Source of the DNA: Paramecium octaurelia | Lineage: Eukaryota; Ciliophora; Oligohymenophorea; Peniculida; Parameciidae | Length of the DNA stretch: 64,000 nt | Assembly: GCA_905182995.1 (NCBI GenBank) | Contig: CAJJDP010000148.1 | Location: 81,178 to 145,177 of the forward strand | Direction of reading: 5' to 3' | Part shown: in pieces, positions 41,097-54,699 of the stretch | How positions within the stretch are numbered: the first letter of the stretch is position 1 | Layout of the letters: each line of letters starts with the position of its first letter | The notes under the pieces: generated by a model | Told to the model about the DNA's origin: nothing | Databases searched by the model: none | What the model saw: only the letters and a program-made list of their open reading frames with translations | Position numbers and translations under genes: made by a program

Positions 41097-42785
41097 ATGT
41101 CTGAGGAACAACAGTAATATTGGCCCATTTTCACGGAGTAGGATGACACCAAAAAATTCTGGAACAAGAAGTCCTCTAATTTGGACAAATATGCTATAAT
41201 CTATCAGCAGCCAATGTACAGAATTAGTTGGAAAAGTAACAAGCCTACTGAATATGAATTTTTATTGAATGATGAAGGAGTGCTGTTTTATAAGCAAGGT
41301 AATAAGGTCAAGGGACATGTTTAATTAAACGAAGACATCAGTCTGAAATTGATTGATCTCAAGATCTCGAGCAAGAAAGCAGAAGCTGTTAAGGTCATCA
41401 GGATTAAGAGAACTAAGGACATCTTTATCTACATATGGAATAAAGATTAGTACTTTATAGTCCCATTCTTAATTTTAGTTCGTATACTTTTCAGTTTCTG
41501 AAACATTTATGTTAATTCTGTTTTGTTCAAAATTTGGATTAGTTGTACACTCTGCAAGATGTGATTGGAAAAGGCGGATTCTCCAAAGTGTATACTCTAA
41601 CTCCCAATATCCGACTGCCTAACCAGCCCTTCAATTATGCAGGTAAGGTCTATAATAAAAACGAATTGTTATCTAAAAAGGACCTTAAAAAGTTCTATCA
41701 CTTTATTCGAAATGAGTGTTATGTGTTAAAAAGAATCAATTTCCCGTACGTGCTCAAATTGTGCGAGATTATACAACTGGATGAACTCCTAAGTATTAAT
41801 GTAATGTATACCAATTTAGTCTTAGTAACTGAATATATCAAAGGAGGATCCCTGTATCAATACTTGAAAGAGAGAAAGCAATTGACAGAAATGGAATCTA
41901 TTCAGATCTTGCAGAAATTGGCATTAGGCTTGCAATAAGTTCACAAGTAATGCACTCTTTTTCTATTCTTTAAGTCTGGGGTATGTTCATCGAGACATTA
42001 AATTGGAGAATGTGCTTATCGACAAAGATTAGTTGAAATTGATTGATTTTGGATTTGCAGAGAAAATATGCAGAGATAGATTGATCAACGGTCAAGGAAC
42101 AGCTGGTTACATTGCACCTGAAGTGTTTATGAAATAACCATACCAAGAAGTAGGTGACATCTTTAGTTTAGGAGTGATATTCTATTCAATGTTATCTGGT
42201 AAGGCACCATTTAGATCAAATACTTATGATGCCTTACTAAAATTAAACAAGGAATGTCAAATCGACTTTTCAGAATAGAGATTCCCGAATGTCAGCCAAA
42301 AAACTATGCATCTTTTAAAAGCTATGTTATAAAAACAACCAGAAAACAGAATCAATGTTTAGGATCTCTTAAATCAACTCACTGCTAATTAGATCTTCTC
42401 TCCTTCTCATAACATCCCTTCAACTTAATCAATAGTGGAGGGTTCAGTTGGCATAAGCTTTAATCATTTGCAATCAAAAAACACTCTAAAATCTTTTTAT
42501 CAGCATAGTCAAAACTCATTTATTGAAAACAATAGTCAAGGCTCTTAACAAAAACCATCGAAAAACCTTAGGGATAGACGATATAAGAGTCAGAGCATGG
42601 ATAAAAAAGGTATGCTTTTGAAATCCTCTTCTTTCAAACCATCGCTTAAGAGCATTTATCAAATTAAAATTGAGCAATCTGAGGATAACATTTCTATGGC
42701 AGATTATGAGTAACCAATACCAGAAGTCAGTCTTCAATTTCTCTAAACTTCTTATCAAACACTAAATTGCTAAAAGTTTATTTGA
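41097..42785 (+). CDS. Ser/Thr protein kinase with N-terminal PH-like domain
   Basis: 543 residues with introns 41450-41478 (TAG) and 41947-41974 (28 bases, AAG). Residues 40-125 form a beta-rich segment ending in FIYIWNKDYSYTFQFLKHL, which resembles a pleckstrin-homology domain with its final helix; this architecture is frequent among ciliate kinases. The kinase domain follows: IGKGGFSKVY (nucleotide loop), AGKVYNK (Lys), YVHRDIKLENVL (catalytic loop), LIDFGFAEK, GTAGYIAPEVF and GDIFSLGVIFYSML. All catalytic residues are present, nearest to CAMK/AGC-like groups. A Ser/Gln-rich tail of about 130 residues ends the protein. The AAG splice is required to reach the HRD motif. Likely membrane recruited by phosphoinositides (inference from the PH-like part). 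Confidence 0.88.
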
Positions 42786-42811
42786 TTTTTATAACAATAT
42801 GTATTTATATA

Positions 42812-44877
42812 TCATAAATAATAGTATTCTCCATTGAATTCCATATTTTTAAATTTACTCTTGACATCCCCCAAGTTGTATTCTTTGAATGAATCCAAGA
42901 CGTTTTCAAATTTGCGATCCCCTATCAATAGCGATACATACTTACTTTTGCTTAATAAATACAAGATGAGTCTCAAGATGTCCAATATGTTGGGGTTCTC
43001 CTTAATAATCTTCAAACTATACACTTCCTTGATCAATTTAATGGTCAATTAATAATCATCCATCTGGCCATCCTCCTTCCCTTTGTCTTAAAAATAAAAT
43101 AAGTCGAAAATATTGCTCAAGTTGATGCAATTCCTTACAATAAAGAAACTACTGATTTCGGTGTTGTAAAATACAAAGCTCAACATTTAGGATAAATACA
43201 AAACGTTACTGTAATACTCATCTCTTCTCATTTTGCTCATGCAACAGATCTACTTGAAATTGTATCCTAAAGAAGTCTTTTATTCTTTGTCATAAGCAGT
43301 GGCTAAAATAAGCTCAAGCATCTTTTTGGAATGAATAACAGCAGGTTTAACATTCAATTAAGTACATAAAATCGCCATTGATTGAGTCATCCTCTGAACT
43401 GTGGGATGAAACAATTTAATATAGTAAATGAACAGTCCACTTACAGTTTACTAATATATAGTTTTGCATATTAATTCAAAATCCTACAAAGACTCGTAGT
43501 ATTACAATTCAATTTGATCCTCAAAAATGTAGGTTTGATAGTAATTGGACAAGTCAAACATGTCAATAAAAAACTTGGACAATTGTATTTAATTAGTTTC
43601 CAAATTCTTAAAAAGTTCCTTTTTATGAAATTTCTTTAACAACTTTCTAGCAGATTTAAATGTTATAAGAGAACTTGAATAATTGTCCTTCCTCTGGAAT
43701 TCTTGTATGAATTTGACCACAGAATCAGTTGCCTTTTCCAAAATTACATCATTAATTTTAACAGTCTATGATAATGTCTAAGAGTTCATCAATAACCTCT
43801 TGATTTGTGTTTCCTCCTCAATGTACTTTTCATCAATCTTATACTCCAAATATTGGTTCAATTGCACTCTCTATAATTTATGGAATATTTTGGGATGATC
43901 ACACTTGATTTCATGTAGAATGTCAATCAATACAAAGTCCACTTACAATTAATCATATGGCACCAGTTGATTGCAGATTGGACACTTCCATCTATTCTCA
44001 TTCGGCTTTTCATTCATCGTCAAATAGGCATTCAGTTCAAAACAATCAAAATGTTAACACTGTTTCCCTCGAACTGGAATCTCCAATTACTGCATCGTAA
44101 TTCCATCTATTAATTTTACTGAAAACAATGAATCCTGAAGAGTGTCATCAACCACTAAAAGTTTAATGAATTGCAATACATGACAATGATTTAATCTTAT
44201 CTTAATATTATTACTTTTATTAAGTAATAATGGAGTCTATTATTTTCTCTCTCCCCACATCTATTAGTTTACTCTTTAATTCAGATATTTTAATACTTTT
44301 AACTATTACAATACCAAGTAAAGAATTGCTTTCTACATCTTCTCCAACTTTCACCTTTATTGAATTCGCTCCCCATTAGATACATGTGGATGGTCTAAAA
44401 TTATAATATTTTTAATTAGATAAACATAAATCCATAATCGTTTATATGATATGCTATGTGGTGTTGGTTGTTCAATTCAACATAAACATTTTTGCTTGGC
44501 CACTCATACAATTTTTTTGGTTCTTTTGTTTTGGTACAAAATATTGCAAGGATTATCGATTTCTTCTTAAGTTCTTCATAATACTAATTCACTTCAAATG
44601 TGAACACCTTCTCTAGTAATTAGGCAGGTTTCTTGATTATAGCAACATTAAATTTATTGTTGAGCTTAACGAACGTCTAATATTCTTAGTGAAAATTTAC
44701 TTCAAATTGCATCTAGGGATTATTCGCAGTTAATGAGCATTGAAGACATCGAAGTTACTATGGTTACTTATCTGTTATTTGATAATCATAGCATTGCCAA
44801 TGATGATTCTTATGACAAACATAACAGATGAAGCTATCTAAGATGTTATTTTATTCACAATAGCATTATTTTTACAT
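42812..44877 (-). CDS. PIAS/Siz-type SUMO E3 ligase (PHD-PINIT-SP-RING)
   Basis: 670 residues with introns 44395-44425 (31 bases, donor GTT) and 44237-44258 (22 bases, donor GTG), both ending TAG. N-terminal PHD-type finger: CYC, then ICYVCHKNHHWQCYDY and LRCLQC. Next a PINIT-like beta domain with CIQWGANSIKVKVGED and LIDTPLLLNKSNNIKIRLNH. Then the SP-RING: ITMQQLEIPVRGKQCQHFDC, FELNAYL and WKCPICNQLV, with the metal-binding Cys/His set complete. PHD plus PINIT plus SP-RING is the order found in plant SIZ1. The ligase should transfer SUMO from Ubc9 to nuclear proteins; in ciliates SUMOylation is needed during sexual development and genome rearrangement (established for the pathway, not for this gene). 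The C-terminal 320 residues are helical and unassigned. No SAP domain is seen at the N-terminus. Stops 26 bases from the kinase stop. Confidence 0.88.
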
Positions 44878-45445
44878 TTAATTAATATTTTATCCATTAA
44901 TTAGCGAATGAAGAATAAATTTAAGCAATTAACCTTACTAACTTTTAGTTGCAAAGGCAATTAAATAATTATCACACTAAATCTGCTAATATTAAATTAA
45001 AAAATTATATTTGTTTAATATTTAGAATTAATATATATTTATAGGAGGAGATACTCCAATTTTGTTCATAGATCCCTTTATTCTCAATGAATATTAATTT
45101 ATTTCCATTTGTATCCAAATGTATATAGAATTTATTTATGTATATAATAATTATGAATCGAAGTTTATTATAATTAATAATTTAGGATTAAATCCTTAGC
45201 TTTGATATTATTTCAAGATAGAGATGTTTTGATTTCATAACATTATTAAAACTATCTTTAGTATATTTCATATTTACTTTACCTTAAATACAAATGTTTA
45301 ACATATATCTACCTTAGATATTTATCAAAATTTAAAGATATTTAGTAGAAGCCTAAAATAATAAATAAACTCTTAAAGAGTATTTGCTAATAATAAGATA
45401 AACTATATTTTATTGCATATTTTAATATGAATATAATTTAGTTTA
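44878..45445. other. AT-rich intergenic region
   Basis: About 570 bases between the SUMO-ligase start and the stop of the STAND gene, both minus strand. Very AT-rich, with no coding frame of note; it should contain the ligase promoter. Confidence 0.6.
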
Positions 45446-48400
45446 TCAATTCGTTACAATTCTTTAATTTTTAAACAGTGATAATAAATCTATTCCTGTT
45501 TTAGATATGATAGTACTATTCTCGACCACTGTGTCCTATGATTCAAATTTTAATAGTTATGACATTGAATACTTCATAGAATAAATTGAATTCTATTTCT
45601 AATAATATCGAATAGATTTATCATTACTATAGGTAGCGTAACAATTTAGTTTTAAATTAACTGCAGCTCCATTGACTTCTTCGTCATGCTCATTTTCAAT
45701 AAGCATCTATTTATTTTCTTCGTCATAAAAGATAACCTACTTATCTTTTAAACTGTTGGTTATCAACAATGTCTTTTCATTTAAATAATTGAGACTATTA
45801 ATGGAGAAGTCTTTAAAATCCTTTTCGTAGATAATTTCAAATGACTCTGCTGAGATCACCTTAATTAACTCTTTAAAAACTACAACCAATTTTGATTTAT
45901 CAGGAGATTAACTTAAACAAATAATGTTTGGTTGATTCAAATCCAAGAAGTCTTTTGTTTTCTCCCCTTTATAATTCCAGAAGCCAAGTTTGCCATCTTT
46001 ATCTCCTGAATATATTGTGTTGTTCTCATCGACTAAAAATGTAGTGGGAAAATGATTATTTGGCTCTTAGGCGTAGGAATACTTAAGCTTTTTCTGCAAG
46101 ATAGGAACATAAAATAATTGATCATCCTTTGACCAAATAATTCTTCTCTAATTGAATAAGACTAGTATGGATTAATTATCATTTAGATTGACAATCTTCT
46201 CAGATAGCACGAGGTCTTCTGATATCCACATGCTTAAACCTTCGAAAGTATGTAAAACAAAATAATTTTGATCATTAGAAAGGTAGAATGAGTTAATTGT
46301 GGATCCTGTATCTATGACCTTGATTGGTTTATCATCCTTCCATTGTTTTAATATCCCATCAAGTCCAGCTGTGATAAACACATTTTGGTTGTTAATCCAA
46401 GCAATTTTAGTAATACGTCCATTGTGAATTTCAGGTATCACTTGATATTAATCCGATTTTTGAAGGTCAATAATAAGGAGATTCCCATTTTAAGTGCCTG
46501 CGTATATGGTATTACTATTCTTCATACAAATAGAGTGTATATGGTCTTTCTTCTTTTCTTTGATCACCTTTATAGTTGACTTCTGACTAATATTCCAAAT
46601 ACGAATTGTTTGATCGATAGAGATATAAAGGTTATCATTCCACACAAAGAAGTCATTAATTTTAGTAAATTTACTTTGATAATTAGAATATTAAGTAAAA
46701 TCACTAAATTTCCAAAATATAATTGAATTCTAACCTGATGTCATAAACAACTTATTATTTAACACATAAATGACATCACATTTGCTTTTTTTATGAGCTT
46801 AGTTTTTGAATATGAGTTCCTTATCCTCTACGACTAAAAGATATCCCTCACTCGTACCAATTAACTTCTATAACCCATTATTGCTTATGGCTAAAGCAGT
46901 TATATATTAATTTTAGATTTTTAAGTAATTGCTTATGTTATACGATTCAATGACATTGACTTATTGGTCTCTGCATTAATCTAGTAATTTCTTTGTTTCA
47001 ATGTTGGGAATCAGTCTTTTATTTTCATCCTTATAATCGTATATTAGTAGGAATTCTTATAAGTTATTAAGACTCCATAAATGAATCAGTTTTTCTTCAG
47101 TTAAGGTGACTATCTTGTATTAATCCTCCGAATAAAATATAGAAACCTTGGAGATTTGGGAAGCATAATGATTTATCTCATTTCTAATTTAAAAGTTTTG
47201 CAAGTCCCAAATATATAAGTATCCATCTTCTCCTCCTGAACATAACAAATTGGAATCTTGAGAGATGGCTAAACTTCTTATTGGCAATTAATGCTTTTCA
47301 AGATTCTGACCAATTTACTGTCCAGTTTATGTGCTCCAAATCTTAATTAATAAATCACTAGATCCAGATATTAATAAAGCTCCATCAAATGAAAATATAC
47401 AACATTAAACTGTGTTGAGATGGCCTTATGGATTGCTGATTGAAGTGTCTTGACTATTTAAGTCCCAAATTTAGATCTGCCCTTGATTTTACCCTGTCAC
47501 TGCTAAGTAAGAATTAGTGATTAATGTTAACGAGAATATTTTAATAAATGCTGTAAAGTTGGCTTGATTAATTTGTGACAATTGCTAAGTACTCCATAAA
47601 ATAATGGATTAGTCAAAAGAACATGAAACTAGAATTTTGCCATCATTCGAAAACTTCAATTCTGCTATTGCTTTCTTGTGTCCACAGAGATTCACAGGTT
47701 TCTCAATTTATGATAGGTTATAGAGATATATTTCTCCCTTTCTACCACCGATTGCCAAAAGATTCAATTCTAAATTACTATCCATGCAAATGACTCTTTC
47801 ACACTTCGTCTCAATTTGTTTCATCAATTATGTTTGCTAACTGTATAAATTTATAGTTTTTGACTGCCTTTGCATAATTATAATTTTGCAGCATTGAAGG
47901 TTCACAATTTATTCGCTTATTAGTTATTTAAATGAATCTATGGTAACAACCATATCCTTCTATTACTAGATGATTTCAACTCTATCTTCAGCCTCTTATT
48001 TTTGGTTTTATTATTTTCCTTTTTTCTTGTCCTTGTCTGTTACTTTCTTTGAAGCCTTTCTTTCAACAAATTCAATGTTTATTTTCAATTCATGAGCACC
48101 ATTGTACCCTCCAAAAATCAAAGATTTATCATCATATCCAAATACACAACAGGTCCTTTCTTTATCAAAACATTATCCATATTGTATCAATTGAATCATT
48201 TTCATGTCAAATAAATCAAATAATAAAATCTCATTTTCATTCACTAAAGCCATTATTCTTTGATTATTTGCTAGAATAGCCTATTTTGGTATAATTTTGA
48301 TGTTTAATTTATTAACTTCTTGAATTTTGTAAATGTCATATTGTTTCATTTCTGGCTTTTAATCGTCGAAGGCAAGAAGAAGCTTCTCCTTTTCAATGTA

Positions 48401-51400
48401 GGTCAATCCTTTGATATTTCCCAAATTAGTATTGATTTTTGGTAGCTAATTCAATGAAATATCAGTCCATTAAGCATTGACCACCTTGGATAAATTTAAA
48501 TTAACAGATGATAGATTTATGCCTTTAAAATTTGAACTTGTAAAATCACAATTAAAAAAATTGGCTCCACTCAATGAAACATCAGCTATTTTAATATTGC
48601 TTAAATCCATATCAATAAACGAATGATCCATTTCATTTAACAATAACATACTATTGGAACCTGCAATAATAAAATTATCATCAGTTCTTGTCAGATATAT
48701 GAAATTTAAAAGCTATTACTTTTATTCTTCATTATACTTCAATTTATCACATATAAATGTTATTGAACCTTTCAAATATTCATATTCCCAAATTCTCTTA
48801 AAGAATTCATACTAAAATAGTTATTTCTTTGCATTTTCATCTATTGGAAATTTGATATTGGATAGATACTCAACAAACCATTTAGCTACCAAAAATTCTT
48901 AGATTGACTTATGATTAAATGAATAAATGCTATTTTTCTACTTAATAGGCATGCATTTTCTAAATAGTCTTTTGTACACTCCTTCCTAACATTGATCGTC
49001 AAAGAATTCATCCTTCCAATCAGATTCTAATTTCTTGAAGATTAGCCCACTTGGTTAAAAATACACTTAGGTCATATTTTAAAATGTCATCTGATTAGCC
49101 AAATGATGAGTGAATCTCCACAACTCGCTACCAATTTATTCGTAATCTATAGGCTCACCAGCTTCTCTTAATTTGTAAATCTATCTCTTAAAATAATGCT
49201 CCAGAAATTAACTATAAAAGTCATACGTTGACAATGGTTCTAACATTAAGGAGTTCTTAATGATAGTAAACTTTTAATTGGAAGTAAAATGCTTAGTAAT
49301 TAATTTATCAACTTAAATTTCTGAAAACTCTTGAAGGTATTCATTCAAAAAATTTGAATTATGAATGATTGTTTACCATTCATCCAAAGCCTATTTCTCC
49401 AGTTGATTAACTTACAGCAATTAATACTCACTTTTTGCGAAGTAGATATACTTCTTAATGAATCTATTCTTTACGTTATTGATTTCTGACCTTTACCTTA
49501 CAATATAGGGGAGGACTGCCATGACGATCTCCGCCATGAAAGGAGTCTCGATCACTTTGTCCAATTTCATTATTTAGATGAATTTTAAATATTAAGCACT
49601 TGACCAGATTTCTGCAAGCAATTAGGACAAGGTCTTTTGCATTTCCTTTGAAACAAAGTTAGAACACTTAAATAGGATTTACTATATGATATTTGGATTA
49701 AGCATGAATGTACTTTCAAATTTCATCTTGGCTAAATTCAATGATTTAACTAGGTCAGTGAAAAAGGTCTCGTATTCAGAGTAATCTTAAGTACCGTAAT
49801 TACTAAAATAAAATTCTCTAATATCCCTTTTTACACACAATATTGTGTATTGATCGATATACAATTTTTATTGTTCTTAGTTAAATTTTAACAATTTGAC
49901 TTCTTTGTAAAATTAAGGAGAATTGGATTCTGATAAGAACCATGTATTATAACCAGCTATATTAAATATTTCTGATCTGCAAGTGCTGATGATTTTTGGA
50001 AATTTGTTTTTGTCAGCTTAACATCTCCATTTAGAGAGCTTATTTGAGACATTGAGATTTAAACCAATATAATCTGACTTTAGCTCGTCATAACTATCCA
50101 TTATTATAACTAATTTTATTTTGCGTTATTCAACTGCCTCTTAAAATTCTTAGATCTATCTTTCATTAAATCTATAATTATCTGATTTTAAGGTTTCTTC
50201 AATGCAACAATACACAGGGTCTCTTAATTGAGGCAATTATACAAAAATTGGAATTAATGGTATATAATCACTCGACTTTTTATTCTTTTGATAAAACATC
50301 CAAAGGAACTCTTCTATTTTTCTAGCAGCTGTACTCTTACCTGATCCAGCTTAACCATGAATCAAAAAACTATCCTTAGATTACTTCCAAATAAACTCAT
50401 TGATCTCACCATCTCCGAAGATATCTTCTGTGAATAGATTGGTCTTTTCAGATGAGTATTAAGAATCACTCAATTTTTCTTTCGATTTAATTGGGATATA
50501 GACATTGTCTGAATTGAAAACTAGTCTCTATTATAAGATCTTTTTCATTCTTAATTCCAATAATTCATAGATGGTTCTCCCCTTCAAATATTTAATGTCC
50601 TTGCTTATTTAATCTAATGTTTCTTGCATCTAAATAATATAATTTTCAATTCTCTGTAAGTCTTGTTTTAGATCTTAGAGAAAGATGATTGTAATTCCGA
50701 GTGTGTTTTAGATTTAAGAAACATTATCGAACATTTACTAGATATCTTTTTCTAACTTAGTATACTCCTTTCGTAATTGTTATTTAAAATTTTCTTAGGT
50801 TTCAATAGATATTTATTGGGCTAACTCGTTTAAATCTTTTAATCTCTCCTTTAGTTTATTTTAGATAATGGTTTCTTGACTGGGCCAATATTTACCCATC
50901 AATTGATTGGATAATTGAATGGATTTATCATCAAATAGTGATCTAATTCTCTTATCAGTTTCGTAAACTTAAAATCGAATATACAGTCCAGAATTCAATG
51001 ACATACAATTTTGTTGAAGACAACTTCGTCTCATCTAAATTAATTCATAAACCAAAAATTGTCTAATCCTCCATTAGTTATTTGACAATAGATCATTAAT
51101 TCCCTGCTAAATTAGATCAAAATAATCATTTGATTTTTTCGACTCATCTTTATTTTCTATTTGACTTAAAATAAAATAGATTTATGGCTCAAGATCTGAA
51201 GGATACTAATTAAACTCCTTTACTGAAATGATCTACTGAACTTACTGATAGTCAATAGCAATCTCAATAGTCTAATTACAATATTCACTCATTGATTCCT
51301 GCAAAAATTATTCAGATTCCTGAAACTGCTAATAAAATTGAGGTTTCTTTGCAGCCAACTTTTATAGAGTAATCATATTTAAGATTTGAGATTGCACTTT

Positions 51401-54130
51401 CTCTGAATTATTGAATATATTCTAGAATTATTAAACCTACTCTTGCTGTCTGGTCTTAATCTATTTCATTTCATCTACTAATTGTTCGTAGAATTTGATT
51501 TCCTCATTCCAATCAAATTGCTTTTATTCAATCTTAACTGATGTACTTTTTACTATTTTACAACATTCACTTAATTGTTTTTGTATGTCTTCACAAAGAT
51601 AAAATGCTATTTCCTTATCCTTTTCATTAGTTATTTTCATCAATTTGACGATATCAATCAATTCTATAATGTTTGAAATTGCCGCCTTCTTGTTTTCTAA
51701 ATACTAATAAAAATCATTATCTTCATTTTTGATGTAATCTTTCATAATTTCAAAAGATTTTAAGAACTCATCCTAATAGGCTGACAGTTTTTAAAAGCTC
51801 AATACAATCTAGGATTACAAAATGGAATTGGTATTGAAATTGGGGAAGATTTCATGAAAGATGGATTAATCTCTTAAGATAATGAGATCATCTTTTTGTT
51901 CTGAGTTGTTGTCCAATTAATTTTTGAGAATATCTGTGATCATTTTGATTCCATTACAGATCTAATTTAAATAGTTGATATTGTCTGTCAATTCCTCTTA
52001 TACAATTTTACAGATTTCTTAGTCAATGCTTACATCATTTTTCAATTTGGTTTCTTTGAATAAATGTGTTGTCAGAATTCCTATTATTTAATTGATTGTT
52101 ATGAACTTTTCAATTGTTATTGCTTTTAAGATTTTAACAAATTTATGGGATTAATCAGTAGGTATTTTGGATAAGATTTTGCTACTCTAGCATTTTAGGA
52201 ATTGGTTGTACATAAATTACAATGAAGATTATAGAGAGTCATAAGAAATCATTTACATTGAAAGTTGAATGATTTCTTACTTTAAATTTAATTATTTCTC
52301 ATCTTCTTTAAAAGAATTGGTCATCCTTAATTTAATTGATAGAATCACTTGAATCTGTAAGTTCCAATTTATGAAGCATTTTGTTTTCTACGTCAGATCA
52401 AGAGCATTGTAAAATCCTTTTAACCATTTATTCTCATCAGCATTGTTTTTAGCACTTTCCTGTGGCTTCTTCATTTTGAGTGAAACAATCAAGTTATCAA
52501 TTTAGACCTGATTAATAGTTTTCTTCAATATATCTTCCCTTAATTCAATGCTTATTTCCTCTGTTGAAAATTGATCTAATAGTGATTATATGGCATTCTC
52601 TTAAAATATTGAATCGAAATCAATGTGTTAAAACTATTTACTTGACAATTGACAATTCAAGTATTTTTGTAGAAACATCACTTGAATTTTGTCTGTTTCT
52701 GGAAATTCATAAATGCCTTCATTGTAATTGATTTCCCCTTGGATAGACTATTAGATGATGGCTAAATATTCTAAATTCCTCTTCAGTTGAATAGTTTTAG
52801 TAATCAAATCTTTCATTAAGTCTTCGGCTTCTTTGATTTTTTATTGATCATTGTTGATGACAAGCTACTTAAATAGCTCAATCAATTATTGCTGACCCTA
52901 TTAGATAGCACTAACCGAATTCATAAATTATGAAATCTGAGATGAACTAAATGAGTTATTTTTTAATGTTGAATTAGTTGCTTTGATAACTGATAATTTA
53001 TTAAAGTAATATTGCTCATAACTTTATAGTAATCCATATCCATTTAATAAATAATATTATAATTTAGATAATTCTTGTAAGGGTTGACTGCTTTCAAATA
53101 TTAATTTTAATAACTCATCATTTTGAATTTAGAAATAATTGATTGATACATAATTCCTACCATCAAAATTAGGGATTGTGTATTCTTTCCCTTAAAAATA
53201 CTAACAGAGCTGATTTTGAATTCTCAATTCATCTACTGCCTATTTCAATGAGAAGAGCTAGGACAACACCTAAATCCAACTGCACCATATCTCCCAATCC
53301 GTAGATTCTCGAATGATTTCACAATACATCCTGCTCAGAACAGTGGCCAGATACTTAGCATCCTTCCCGTTTTCCAATTCATCAATTATGTAAAACTTTA
53401 GCTATTGAAGGGCAAAAATCACTTCCAATTTGCGTTTTCTACTGTACTTAACTCCCTCTTAATAGATGTAGATGACACTCTTTTTAAGACTTTAAATTAG
53501 ATCGTCATTCAATGTGAATGTGCTCAATGATTTCAGAGCGCCGCTTAGAAACTACATTGCGATTTCTTAGCCCTCTTTTGAGTTAGTAGGTTAAATGGTT
53601 ATAATGGATTTGGTGATAAAGAATTCGAAATAGAGATTATTGAATAGTTTATCTGCACTTCTTTCAATTTTTAATTGTTCTTTTATCAAGCCCATTTCCC
53701 TTAATATTAATTGTTGTCTATCTATATCCAAATATCTCTCCTAATTTGTGGTGTAGTACATAAACATTATCCATAACAATTAGGTCATAATTTATAATAC
53801 ATATAATGCATATCCCACATTTTATTAAATCACTTTTTATAATGCTGACACCAGCGTATCTAAACTTTATGACACAAGTTCAAAAGTTGATTGGTTTAGT
53901 TAAACATTGGTAACCAAATTCCATATTTGTCTCTGATTTAATTGGAAGAATTGGAAGCTATTCATGAGATTATTTTCTTAATCTAAAACCGTCACCATTG
54001 ATCTGGCGATGCGATCACAATGAAACTTGATTTAAGTAGTCAATCCTGGGCTATTTTTTAAGGTTTAGGTTTTTACGGGGAAAGGTGTAACAATGTGAGA
54101 TGATCCACAACCTCCTCCTCTTAAATTCAT
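45446..54130 (-). CDS. Giant NACHT STAND protein with pentapeptide-like segment and C-terminal WD40 repeats
   Basis: 2894 residues in one frame, apparently without any intron. Residues 1-1200 are helical and coiled-coil rich with no known domain. A NACHT-type NTPase follows: Walker A HGQAGSGKSTAARKI near residue 1260, Walker B LVIIMDSYDEL near 1343, and STCRSE as the sensor strand soon after. Near residues 1840-1880 a run such as VSLSGANFFNCDFTSSNFKG looks like pentapeptide repeats. From about 1900 to the end there are many WD40 blades (SCSFDQSIILWST, TAGLDGILKQW). STAND proteins of this plan are signal-driven switches: a repeat sensor releases the NTPase, which oligomerises and activates the N-terminal effector, as in APAF1 and NLRs. 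The effector here is unrecognised, so immunity, death or housekeeping role cannot be chosen. Confidence 0.85.
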
Positions 54131-54699
54131 TATAAATTATTAATAATATTAATTGTTTGTCATTGATGATGCAAAATTAAGTAAATAGTTATATTGCATA
54201 TTAATAATTAACGATGTCGATCCAGAAGTAGGATATTACTTTTTAAATATTATAATTTGTATTGATTTTTCATGACTCTAATTTTAATAAAATTTAAGTT
54301 GAATTCAACATGAAATATCTAGAGAATAGACTAACACTATTAATACCAAGATACAAGTTTGATTGAGAATATTTAACGGAATCCGAGGGGTAATTAAGAA
54401 TGGCAAAATATTATTCGTTAGCTATATCTCAATTCTAAAATTAGATTCTAATTGTTAATTTACACTTTTGTGTTTAATTAAACTCAACTATTAATATAAA
54501 TATAAATTTAATCCCAAAATGATATAATTATAAATTTGAATCATATCACCAATTTTGATTTGTTAATATACAAAGAGATGAAGTAAACAAAACGAAATTA
54601 TTAAGGAGAAGGGGGGTGATTGAGTGTATTGATGTTTGAATATAAATAAAATAGATTAACTTATAAGAAGTCAATCTCGATTAAATATGAAGACAAATA
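54131..54699. other. AT-rich intergenic region
   Basis: About 570 bases between the STAND gene start and the stop of the cysteine-rich membrane protein. No feature seen beyond AT-rich sequence. Confidence 0.6.
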
